This document shows positions 1 through 8,154 of a stretch of DNA of 64,000 bases, one piece after another. Position 1 is the first letter of the stretch. Each line of letters begins with the position of its first letter. Made by a program: the position numbers and the translations under genes. The stretch is from JALYUS01 sp038231255 (lineage in GTDB: Bacteria > Chloroflexota > Chloroflexia > Thermomicrobiales > JALYUS01), in the NCBI GenBank assembly GCA_038231255.1, contig JBBRLR010000017.1, positions 1 through 64,000 on the forward strand, in the 5' to 3' direction. Under the pieces are notes generated by a model. That model saw only the letters and a program-made list of their open reading frames with translations. It was not told the origin of the DNA and ran no database searches.

Positions 1-34
1 AAAATCCCCGACCCGCAAACAAAAATTCCGTCGC

Positions 35-103
35 ACTGAGGGCCGCGGACTAAGGACTAAGTGGTATTCGGCCCTCCATAGTCCTTCGTCCTCGGCCCTC
101 AGT
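35..103. repeat. 25-bp imperfect inverted repeat (hairpin)
   Basis: Arms at 35-59 and 79-103 match at 23 of 25 positions when one is reverse-complemented; both begin or end with ACTGAGGGCCG. It lies just downstream of the minus-strand amidohydrolase stop and could act as an RNA hairpin or terminator for it. No clear T-run follows. It is built of short words such as GGACTAAGGACTA, like other repeats in this window. Confidence 0.7.
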
Positions 104-104
104 C

Positions 105-1226
105 CTACGTAATTTTGCTTGCCGGGACGGGGATTTTGCTGAAGAGTTCGAGGGCGTTCTCGCCCATGATCTTGCGCTTCATTTCCAGCGGCATCGGCAG
201 GTTCATGACGCTCTTCGGGTGGTCGAAGTCGTGGTGCGGCCAGTCGGAGGCGAACAAGGTGCGGTTCTCGCCGTCGTACATGCGGATGATGTCCACGAGG
301 TGCTGCGGGTTGTCCGGCTCCTCCAACGGCTGCGTGGCGAACCACATCCGCTCCTTCATGTACTCGCTCGGCCGCTTTTCCAGAATGGGCACCGTGCGGC
401 GATACTCCTCGTGGTAGCGATCCATCCGCCACATGAAGTACGGCACCCACGCGACGCCCGCCTCCGTGAAGGCGACCTTCAGTTTCGGATAGCGCGCCAT
501 CACACCCGTATGCATGAGGCTGACGAGGTTCGCCATCATCGCAAAGGCGTGCGAAAGCGTTTGGCGCGCAAAATGGTTCTCGAACTGATCTAATTCGCAC
601 GGAAATGCGGGCGTGATGACGGTCACGCTGTGCAGCAGCACCGGCAGATTTGCTGCCTCCGCCGCCGCCATGATCGGATCATACTTGCGGTGGCCCCACA
701 AAGGGTTGACGCCTGCGGTCGGCAGATAAACCGCGACGATGCGGTCCTCCTTCGCGTATTTTTCGATCTCGCGCGCGGAGTCTTCCGGGTTCTGCGGGCA
801 GGCGAGCATCGCCCCGTACAGCCCCGGTTCGTCGCGCAGCCACTCCGCCATCAGCCAACGGTTGTAGGCATGCGACAGGGCGGTCGCGTACTCGATGTTC
901 GGCAGCGGCGCGAACTGGAGGAAATGATCGGGGAACAGCACGCCGACATCAATCGAGAGCGCCGAGAGTTGCTCGCGCATCTCGGCGGCGGAGCGGACGG
1001 AGCGGGCGGCGTGCCCGCCGGGGATCGGCGGGTCGAGTTTGAGGTTCGGCGCGAAGCCGGGGATGTCGAGGTAGCGTTGCGGCGTCTGGTCGAGCAGTTC
1101 GAGCGACTTCCGCCACGGCATGTCGCAGTACGGCGCCAGCCCGCCGGGCGTGTCGTTCACATGGACATCCGAGTCCACGATAATCATGTCGGCGATTTTT
1201 AGCCGCTCGGGAAGTGTCACCGCCAT
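105..1226 (-). CDS. Amidohydrolase family (amidohydrolase_2) metal-dependent hydrolase
   Basis: This is a 373-residue TIM-barrel hydrolase of the amidohydrolase_2 type, the group that includes decarboxylases related to ACMSD. Visible features are the metal-binding D-x-H near residues 20-22 (DSDVHVN), a histidine near 199, the stretch around HTGVMARYPKLK (239-250), and FASDWPHHD near 325-333, which supplies the catalytic aspartate. There is no signal peptide, so it should be cytoplasmic. The ATG at 1226 has AAGGAG upstream, although the spacing is long. It lies downstream of a binding lipoprotein on the same strand, separated by a hairpin. The substrate cannot be read from the sequence. Confidence 0.85.
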   Translation of the reverse strand: MAVTLPERLKIADMIIVDSDVHVNDTPGGLAPYCDMPWRKSLELLDQTPQRYLDIPGFAPNLKLDPPIPGGHAARSVRSAAEMREQLSALSIDVGVLFPDHFLQFAPLPNIEYATALSHAYNRWLMAEWLRDEPGLYGAMLACPQNPEDSAREIEKYAKEDRIVAVYLPTAGVNPLWGHRKYDPIMAAAEAANLPVLLHSVTVITPAFPCELDQFENHFARQTLSHAFAMMANLVSLMHTGVMARYPKLKVAFTEAGVAWVPYFMWRMDRYHEEYRRTVPILEKRPSEYMKERMWFATQPLEEPDNPQHLVDIIRMYDGENRTLFASDWPHHDFDHPKSVMNLPMPLEMKRKIMGENALELFSKIPVPASKIT

Positions 1227-1249
1227 ACGTCGCTCCGCTCCTTGTCAGC

Positions 1250-1316
1250 AATGAGTGATGAGCAATGAGCAATGAGTGGGAGAACACCCTTCCTCATTGC
1301 TCATTGCTCATTGCTG
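1250..1316. repeat. Hairpin of ATGAGCA-type heptamer repeats
   Basis: A perfect 16-bp inverted repeat (1261-1276 and 1293-1308) is made of tandem copies of the 7-mer AGCAATG with a 16-nt loop. It sits between the binding-protein stop at 1319 and the amidohydrolase start at 1226. On the plus strand it is followed by TTTT. It may terminate or attenuate transcription between the two genes. Confidence 0.75.
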
Positions 1317-1318
1317 TT

Positions 1319-2935
1319 TTATTGCTTGAGACCGAACTGCTCGTAGATCTTGACAGCTTGATCGTGCGCGTCCTTGACGGCGGCGTCCACTTTCTGGCCC
1401 TTCTGGATGATGGCGGCCATCATGTTTTCCAGCACCTTATTGGCGATCACGCCATCAACGCCCGCCGAAATCGGGCCAGGATAATACGTCTGGTTGTAGC
1501 CGGTGGGGTCGCGTACCTGCCCTTCCAGTTGAGCGAAGTTCGGATCGCTCTTGAAGAAGTCGTTCTTCCACTGGGATTCGTACGCGGGCAGGATGAGGCC
1601 ACCGGCCTGCTTCGCGACCCCGGCCCACTGCTCCGGCTGCATCAGGTACTTGATCGTTTCCATCGCGAGGTCGAGATTCTTCGCGCCCTTTGGGACGTAG
1701 ATGTAACCCAGTTGACCACCGCGCAGTGAGGTCTTGACTGCCGGACCCTTCGGCCGCGTCAGCACGTAGGTCTTGTCGAAGACTGGGTTCTTGTCGTCCT
1801 TGGACTTCGCGTACAGCGTGAAGGCATTGGCCGTCATGCCGATCGTGCCATTCAACCACGCCATATTGTTACCGGAACCGTCCCACGATTCGAACCCGGT
1901 CGGCAGCATGTTTTTGTACTTGGCGTTCGTGTAGATATCCGCGAGGAAGGTGACGCCCGCAACGGTTTCCGGGGAGTTCAAGACGACTTTCATGCCCGTC
2001 TTATCCTGAATCGCGCCGCCATACGAATGGATGACGTGCGAGATCAATTGCACGCCATCACCGGCCGCATAGGGTGAGAAACCCCAGCCAAACTGGTTCT
2101 TGGAGGGGTCGGAGATCGCCAGCGCGGCGTCACGCGCTTTCTCGTAGGTATCGAGCGACGCGGGGTCAATACCTTTGGCCGCCATCCAGTCCTTGCGCAC
2201 AAACCAGGCATCCGAACTAGTGAAGAATGGCACCGCATAGAACTTGCCGTTCTGTGTGAGGCCCGGCGGGATGATCGGCATGAGCGCGCCATAGGCATCC
2301 GTCATTTGCTTCGTCAGGTCGGTCATATCCGTGAGAACGCCGAGGGTAATGAGCGCCTGCGGGCCACCCCCGATATCGTCCGCGAGATCGAAGGGCTGCC
2401 CGCCCTGGACGCCCGCCTGCACCTTCTGGATATTCGGGCCGCTGTCCGTGCTCTGGATCGAAACATCCACGCCACCACCGACCGACTCCGAGTACGTCTT
2501 GATATTTGCGGCGATACTATCCTGCACCGCCTTGTAATACTGGACCTTCTGGAAATAAGAAAGTTTCTTGCCCTTGAAGGCGTCCGCACCCGTCTTCGGC
2601 TTCAGCGTGCCGGTGCCGGTGGAGGCGACCGCCGAACTGCTGGCCGTCGTCGTACCCGCCACGGCGGAACCGCCAGCGGTCGTGCTCGTTGTCGCGGCGG
2701 GGGCCGTCGTGCCAGCCGCCGCGCTGCTCGCGGGTCGGGTAGCCGCTGCGGCGCTACTGACGGGGGCCGTCGTCGCCGCGCCGCCCGCCGCAGCCGTCGG
2801 GGCCGCAGTCGTTGCGCCACCCGCCGGTTTCGGGGTGTCGGTCGCGTTGCTCCCACCGCAGGCCGCGAGCAGTGCCGCCGCCGCGCTCGCGGCCGTCCCC
2901 GTAAGGATCGTCCGCCGTGTGATCGTCATACTCAT
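1319..2935 (-). CDS. Extracellular solute-binding lipoprotein (ABC family 1)
   Basis: The start at 2935 is chosen because GGAAGGAAC lies 5-8 nt upstream and the protein then begins with a twin-arginine/lipoprotein leader: RR at 7-8 and LLAAC with the lipid-bearing Cys at 26. An Ala/Thr/Ser-rich linker follows to about residue 115, then a type-1 solute-binding domain to residue 538. It should be anchored outside the membrane and deliver a solute, probably a sugar, to an ABC permease. No permease or ATPase gene is adjacent, so this is an orphan binding protein here. A longer in-frame version from 3010 has no good ribosome site. Confidence 0.88.
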   Translation of the reverse strand: MSMTITRRTILTGTAASAAAALLAACGGSNATDTPKPAGGATTAAPTAAAGGAATTAPVSSAAAATRPASSAAAGTTAPAATTSTTAGGSAVAGTTTASSSAVASTGTGTLKPKTGADAFKGKKLSYFQKVQYYKAVQDSIAANIKTYSESVGGGVDVSIQSTDSGPNIQKVQAGVQGGQPFDLADDIGGGPQALITLGVLTDMTDLTKQMTDAYGALMPIIPPGLTQNGKFYAVPFFTSSDAWFVRKDWMAAKGIDPASLDTYEKARDAALAISDPSKNQFGWGFSPYAAGDGVQLISHVIHSYGGAIQDKTGMKVVLNSPETVAGVTFLADIYTNAKYKNMLPTGFESWDGSGNNMAWLNGTIGMTANAFTLYAKSKDDKNPVFDKTYVLTRPKGPAVKTSLRGGQLGYIYVPKGAKNLDLAMETIKYLMQPEQWAGVAKQAGGLILPAYESQWKNDFFKSDPNFAQLEGQVRDPTGYNQTYYPGPISAGVDGVIANKVLENMMAAIIQKGQKVDAAVKDAHDQAVKIYEQFGLKQ

Positions 2936-3018
2936 GTACCGTTCCTTCCAGTATCGTCGCGACCGGACGCAATAGCGATTGGCCACGACGCGGACATCGC
3001 AAATTCCCACTCATTACC

Positions 3019-3047
3019 ATAATAGTGTGCGCAGCGCATCACCGCAA
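3019..3047 (-). promoter_or_regulatory. Possible sigma-70-type promoter for the binding lipoprotein
   Basis: On the minus strand TTGCGG (3042-3047) and TATTAT (3019-3024) are separated by 17 nt, about 84 nt upstream of the chosen start codon. The -10 box matches well and the -35 box only in half its positions. Confidence 0.35.
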
Positions 3048-3120
3048 CACGATTCATACAGTGAAAACCGCCCACGCCTTGCTGACACATATGAGCCATC
3101 CGCGGATTTGCAATTATCTT

Positions 3121-4830
3121 TTAGTGTGTCACGGCCATCGCGATCTCCGCGCCGCTTGCTGACGGCGGGACGTGCAGGTCTTCGACGGTGGCGCGGTAGG
3201 ATTCGACCTGCCGCGCGCGCTCCGCCGCGTCCCAGCCGAGCGCATCACCGAGGATCGCCGCCACGTCGGGCGCGGCGGCAAAGCCGTGCGCACGATCAAT
3301 CAGCGAAAGGCGGGTGCGGCGGGCGAGCACATCGTCCACCGTCATCGCCATCTCATACCGCACCGCAAAGAGCGCCTCAGCGAAGATCACCGGCAGATCG
3401 GGCGCCATCCGGGCGGCGAGCAGCGCGTCGCCGTCAATCATTTCCAAAATCAGCGGCGCATCCGAGCCATAGGATTGGAGCAGGTGCGCCGCCACATCGG
3501 CGTCCAGCCCACGATTCGCCGCTTCGGCGGGCAATGTCCGCTTCCAGTGGCCGTAGCCGTCCGCCCCGGCGAGGGGTAGATGGTCCGTCACGGAGGCGCG
3601 GATGTTCAGGCCGTGCAGTTCGAGCGTGTCGAGCGTGTCCTGCGCCATCCGACGGTAGGTCGTCAGTTTGCCGCCGACGATCGTGACGAGGCCATTCGGC
3701 GCGGAAAGCACGGCGTGCGTGCGGGCGAGCGCGGCGGATTTCGCGCCGTCCCGCGCCCGGACGAGCGGGCGATACCCCGCGTAGGTGCTGATGATATCCG
3801 CCTCCGTCAGGTGTGAGCGGATCGAGCCGTTCACCGTACGGAGAACGTAGGCGATCTCGTCCGCGTCGGCGCGGGGACGCTCGATGTCGCCACCGGGCGT
3901 ATCCGTCGTGCCGATCACCGCACGCCCCTGCCACGGCACGATAAAGATCAGTCGCCCGTCCTCCGTTTCCGGCAGCACAACGGCATCGTTCGTCACACCG
4001 ACTTTCGCGGCATCCACGACGAGGTGAATTCCTTTCGCGGGGAGCACCTGTACCTGCGGCTCGCGCGTGCCGAGTGATTCGACGCGCTCCGCCCAGACAC
4101 CCGTCGCATTGACGACATGCCGCGCCGCGATCGTGTACGTTTCGCCCGTGAGCGTGTCTCGCGCCTCGACGCCCACGATGCGACCATTCTCCTGCACAAA
4201 CTCCGTCGCTTCGGTGTAATTGGCGACCAGCGCGCCCTGCTCGACGGCGGTGCGAATGATCGTTGCGACGAGTTTCGTGTCGTTTGTGCCCGCGTCGCTG
4301 TAGACGAAGGCGCTTTTCAGCCCATTCGTCTTCAGGCCCGGCACATCCCGCACGGCCTCGTCCGCCGGGATATGGCGGTGGCGGGCGATGTTTTCCTTGC
4401 CCGCCAGCAGGTCGTACGCGGTCAGGCCGATCTCCATCGCCATCCCAACACCGAACCCACGCGGCAGCGAGATGGGCACGCCAATCGGACGGCGCGTCGT
4501 GTCGTAGATCGGCAGCACGAAGGCGAGCGGCCAGACGAGGTGCGGCGCGATCTTCAGCAGCGTCGCGCGCTCGTGCAACGCCTCCCGAACGAGCGCGACT
4601 TGCCCCTGCGGCAAAGAGCGGATGCCGCCATGCACGAGTTTCGTGGACCAGCCGCTCGTGCCGCTCGCGAAGTCCTTGCGCTCGATCAGCGCGACGGACG
4701 CCCCGCGCGAGGCCGCTTCAAGTGCGACGCCCGCACCCGTAATTCCGCCGCCGATCACGCAGACATCTACCCGCCCCGCCGCCATCCGCCGTAGGTGCTC
4801 CACCCGTGTCTCGCCCGAGAGTGCCTTCAT
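3121..4830 (-). CDS. glpD: FAD-dependent glycerol-3-phosphate dehydrogenase
   Basis: This 569-residue protein oxidises sn-glycerol 3-phosphate to dihydroxyacetone phosphate and passes electrons to quinone at the membrane. The FAD-binding Rossmann motif VIGGGITGAG is at about 25-34, followed by the typical GTSGWSTKLVHGGIRSL (57-73). A C-terminal helical domain starts near 400 and length is normal for the family. The ATG has GAGG about 7 nt upstream. It begins 9 nt after the stop of the upstream permease gene, so the two are probably co-transcribed. No glycerol kinase or facilitator gene is nearby. Confidence 0.93.
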   Translation of the reverse strand: MKALSGETRVEHLRRMAAGRVDVCVIGGGITGAGVALEAASRGASVALIERKDFASGTSGWSTKLVHGGIRSLPQGQVALVREALHERATLLKIAPHLVWPLAFVLPIYDTTRRPIGVPISLPRGFGVGMAMEIGLTAYDLLAGKENIARHRHIPADEAVRDVPGLKTNGLKSAFVYSDAGTNDTKLVATIIRTAVEQGALVANYTEATEFVQENGRIVGVEARDTLTGETYTIAARHVVNATGVWAERVESLGTREPQVQVLPAKGIHLVVDAAKVGVTNDAVVLPETEDGRLIFIVPWQGRAVIGTTDTPGGDIERPRADADEIAYVLRTVNGSIRSHLTEADIISTYAGYRPLVRARDGAKSAALARTHAVLSAPNGLVTIVGGKLTTYRRMAQDTLDTLELHGLNIRASVTDHLPLAGADGYGHWKRTLPAEAANRGLDADVAAHLLQSYGSDAPLILEMIDGDALLAARMAPDLPVIFAEALFAVRYEMAMTVDDVLARRTRLSLIDRAHGFAAAPDVAAILGDALGWDAAERARQVESYRATVEDLHVPPSASGAEIAMAVTH

Positions 4831-4839
4831 CGGGAAACC

Positions 4840-6189
4840 TCACTCGTAGCGCAGCGCGTCAATCGGCTTCAGGCGCGATGCTCGCCGCGCCGGGTAGACC
4901 CCGAAGAACAGCCCCGTCGCGCAGGCGAAGAAGACGGCAATAAAAACGGATTCGGGCGAGACGATCGTCGTCTTCCACGTCTTGCCGACAATATATGAAG
5001 CGAGCAGGCCGAAGGCGACACCCGTGAGCGCGCCGATCAGGCTGATGAGTACCGCCTCAGTGATAAACTGCGTCATGATGTCCTTGCCCTTCGCCCCGAT
5101 CGCCTTGCGGATGCCGATCTCGCGCGTCCGCTCGGTGACGGAGACGAGCATGATGTTCATGATGCCGATGCCGCCAACCAGGAGCGAGATGCTGGCGATG
5201 ACAAAGAGGAAAATCTGGTACGTCTTCTGCGTTTCTTCCGCCGCCTTGATCTGGTCGGCCTGGTTCGTGATCTGCCAGTCCGGAGCGCCGGTTCTCGTGC
5301 GGTGGCGGGCGGCGAGTACGTCGTTCGCCTCAGCAATCGCCTTGTCCACGCTTTCTGGAGCGGCGGCCTTGATATAAATGTTCTGGACGGTCTTGCCCGC
5401 AGTCGGCGCGCCCGGGAAGCCCCCAACGAGCACGGCTTGCGCGGTCGAGAGCGGGATATACACCTGCGTATCGAGCGAGCCGAAGCCGTTGCCGCCCTTC
5501 GTCTCCATCACGCCAATGACACGGAAACCCACGCCATTCATCCGCACGATCTTGCCGACCGGATCGCTCTCACCAAAAAGGGCGGAGGCAATCTGCGCAC
5601 CGAGATCAACGACCGTTGCACGGCTCGTCACATCGCTATCCTGGATAAATTCACCACTAACCGTATTGTAGTTGTGCACATCCGCAAAACTGGGCCAGAC
5701 ACCGCGGAAGCCACCGAAGGTGTTGAGCGCGCCGACGGTGATCCGCCCGCCGCGCTGCACTTCCGGGGAGATCGCGGCGGCGTCCGGCACCGCACCCGAC
5801 TCAGCAAGGGCAATCGCATCCTCCGCGGTCAATGTCTGGGTGAGGGTGCCCGTCGCGACGCCGGCCGATACCTGATTCCCACCCTGGATCGTCACGAGAT
5901 TCGTGCCGTTACGCTCGAGATTGGCGCGGGCCTCCGCGACGACGCCGTTGCCGATAGCAAGCAGCGCGACGACCGCGCCGACGCCAATGATGATGCCGAG
6001 CATCGTCAGCAGCGTGCGCATGATATTCGCGCTCAGGCTATTGATCGAGGAGCGGAAACTCTCGCTGAGCGGCACCCCGCCGGATCGCCGCGAGGATGGC
6101 GGGATGCTGAGGACGGAAAGCTCGCGCGCCGCCGTGGCGACCTCATGGATCGTTCCATCGGGAGCAACGGGGGCGATGATTTGTGCCAT
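4840..6189 (-). CDS. MacB/FtsX-type ABC transporter permease
   Basis: This is a 449-residue permease with the layout of MacB-like exporters: one membrane helix near 60-80, a large extracytoplasmic MacB_PCD domain (about 85-300), then three C-terminal FtsX helices with the family signature MNIMLVSVTERTREIGIRKA. The N-terminus has about 50 extra polar residues. Such permeases normally work with a LolD/MacB ATPase that lies beside or is fused to them; no ATPase gene adjoins it here. It probably forms an operon with the downstream GlpD gene. Confidence 0.9.
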   Translation of the reverse strand: MAQIIAPVAPDGTIHEVATAARELSVLSIPPSSRRSGGVPLSESFRSSINSLSANIMRTLLTMLGIIIGVGAVVALLAIGNGVVAEARANLERNGTNLVTIQGGNQVSAGVATGTLTQTLTAEDAIALAESGAVPDAAAISPEVQRGGRITVGALNTFGGFRGVWPSFADVHNYNTVSGEFIQDSDVTSRATVVDLGAQIASALFGESDPVGKIVRMNGVGFRVIGVMETKGGNGFGSLDTQVYIPLSTAQAVLVGGFPGAPTAGKTVQNIYIKAAAPESVDKAIAEANDVLAARHRTRTGAPDWQITNQADQIKAAEETQKTYQIFLFVIASISLLVGGIGIMNIMLVSVTERTREIGIRKAIGAKGKDIMTQFITEAVLISLIGALTGVAFGLLASYIVGKTWKTTIVSPESVFIAVFFACATGLFFGVYPARRASRLKPIDALRYE

Positions 6190-6357
6190 GATGCAACTCC
6201 TGATGACGCCGTGCCGCGACGGTACACCCGCAAGCGTAGCATGAATGCTCGCGGCGATCTACCTTTTGTTAACGCCTCATCAAATGATACGGTAAAAAAC
6301 AGTGGGCGCTGCCGCCGAATTGCGCCGTGATCGTCCGATGCGGTACCCTGCGCGGTA

Positions 6358-8154
6358 ATGAACGCGCCACTCGACACCGACAGGAACCGGAAATCTGTGA
6401 AGCAACGCCGCCCCGACAACATCCGCCCCGCGTCGGTCGCGCGGCCCGTGCGGGTCGTCGCGGCGCTGCTGACGCTCGTCGTCCTCACGGGATTGTGGGG
6501 CGGGGCGCGGACGCTGACGACGTACGAAAATCGCGGCGTCGTGACGGAGATGCCCCCGGCGTCCGCCCCCCTCCTGCCGGGCAGGGCGATCGGTGTGCAA
6601 ACTTTCCTCGACAAAGAGGTGGACCCGACCGCGATCCGGCGCACGGCGGAGATGCTCAAGGAGGGCGGCGTAACCAATGTCCGCCAATCGTTCTCGTGGT
6701 GCGAACTGGAGCCGGACGGGCGCGGCGCCTATTGGGATCGGAATAACAACAAACCTTCGTGGCAGAAATACGATCAGATCGTGGACATCCTCGCCGCCAA
6801 CGGCATCGCGATCACGGCGCGGCTCGACAATGCGCCCACTTGGTCGCGCCCCAGCCAAAAAAACGATCCCGGCAGCAAGTGCCAGAAGGGGCCACCGACC
6901 GATCTCAGCGCCTTTAGCGATTTCGTGCGCATGTTCACGACGCACTATCGTGGCAAGGTCGCCGCCGTGCAAATCTGGAATGAGCCGAACCTGAGCGAGG
7001 AATGGGGCAACACGCTCAACGTCGTCCAATATACCGACATGCTTAAGCGCGCCTACCAAGCGGCGAAGCAGGGCGATCCGAACGTGACGGTCGTCACCGC
7101 CGCGATGGCGCCCACGGCGGAGACGAATCCCGCTGTCGGCATGTCCGACCTCGCCTTCTACGAGCAGATGTATCAGGCGGGGGCGAAGGGGGCGTTCGAT
7201 GTGCTGGCGGTCAATGTCTACGGCCTCGGCGAGCCGCCGGATGACCGCCGCCTGTCTGCTGACCGCTTCAATGTTTCCCGCCCGATCCTCGTCCACGACA
7301 TCATGACGCGCTACGGCGATACGACGACGCCCGTCTGGGCGACCGAGTTCGGCTACAACTCGTTGCCGAAGGGATGGAACGGCGAGCCGAGCATCTGGGG
7401 GCCGAATGTGGATGAGCAGACGCAGGCGCGCTACCTCGTCGGTGGCCTGACGCGGATGAAGGACGAATGGCCGTGGATGGGCGAAATCTACATCTGGGGT
7501 TTCCGCTGGGCAGAGCGGCCGGGGCTTTTTGGGAAGGATCAGAATAACCCCGTCGGACCACCCAAGCCGGAGCCGTATTTCGCGCTTGTCAACTACGATT
7601 TCACACCCCGTCCGGCCTGGAACGCGGTGCGCCAGTTCGCCCGCAATCAGACGCTCCATACCGGTCGCATCGCCGCGACGGACCCGCTCCTTCAGTCGGG
7701 ACCAGGCTGGGAGCAGGCTGGCAGCGGCCCGGACACAATGCTCGCCGCCAGTGCGCCCGGCGCGTCGCTTGTTGTCCTCTTCACCGGCACCGATCTCGCC
7801 GTGACGGGCACGGGCGGCGCGCTCGCTGTCGCGATAGACGGCACGGAACACGGCACGGTACCGCTCGCGCCGACGACGGGCAGCGTGACGCGGCTCGCCA
7901 GCAACCTGCCGGACGGCCCGCACACCGCCACGCTACGGGTCGCCGACGGCTCGGTGCGCCTCGGCAGCGTACTCGTCCAGCGGCGCGCGGCATTCGGCTG
8001 GGTGTTGCCGCTCCTGACGCTCGGCGTCATCCTGCTCGGTGCGGGGGCAGTCGGCGCGGTGGTCGCGGAAGCGTTGGGCGCGTGCGACGACGCGCTACGC
8101 CGCGCGCGCCAGCGACGTACAGCGGCGACCGCGCCGGGAGTGACGACGCGATGA
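6358..8154 (+). CDS. Membrane-anchored clan GH-A glycoside hydrolase
   Basis: 598 residues. A membrane helix lies near 33-49, so the catalytic part is exported and anchored. The TIM-barrel hydrolase shows IWNEPN with the presumed acid/base Glu near 209 and WATEFGYN with the presumed nucleophile Glu near 330, the pattern of clan GH-A families such as GH5 and GH39. A beta-rich domain follows (about 440-540) and a second hydrophobic helix (FGWVLPLLTLGVILLG) near the C-terminus. Its stop overlaps the next start by ATGA, so it is coupled to an O-antigen ligase-like gene; a role in trimming or remodelling exopolysaccharide is an inference. Confidence 0.85.
   Translation: MNAPLDTDRNRKSVKQRRPDNIRPASVARPVRVVAALLTLVVLTGLWGGARTLTTYENRGVVTEMPPASAPLLPGRAIGVQTFLDKEVDPTAIRRTAEMLKEGGVTNVRQSFSWCELEPDGRGAYWDRNNNKPSWQKYDQIVDILAANGIAITARLDNAPTWSRPSQKNDPGSKCQKGPPTDLSAFSDFVRMFTTHYRGKVAAVQIWNEPNLSEEWGNTLNVVQYTDMLKRAYQAAKQGDPNVTVVTAAMAPTAETNPAVGMSDLAFYEQMYQAGAKGAFDVLAVNVYGLGEPPDDRRLSADRFNVSRPILVHDIMTRYGDTTTPVWATEFGYNSLPKGWNGEPSIWGPNVDEQTQARYLVGGLTRMKDEWPWMGEIYIWGFRWAERPGLFGKDQNNPVGPPKPEPYFALVNYDFTPRPAWNAVRQFARNQTLHTGRIAATDPLLQSGPGWEQAGSGPDTMLAASAPGASLVVLFTGTDLAVTGTGGALAVAIDGTEHGTVPLAPTTGSVTRLASNLPDGPHTATLRVADGSVRLGSVLVQRRAAFGWVLPLLTLGVILLGAGAVGAVVAEALGACDDALRRARQRRTAATAPGVTTR

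Noticed and set aside
2979..3686. Long plus-strand reading frames opposite the GlpD gene
   Set aside because: They are Arg/Pro/Ala-rich shadows of the minus-strand gene, lack ribosome sites and recognisable motifs. The same applies to the many frames opposite dnaE2, imuB, the kinase and the DAHP synthase.
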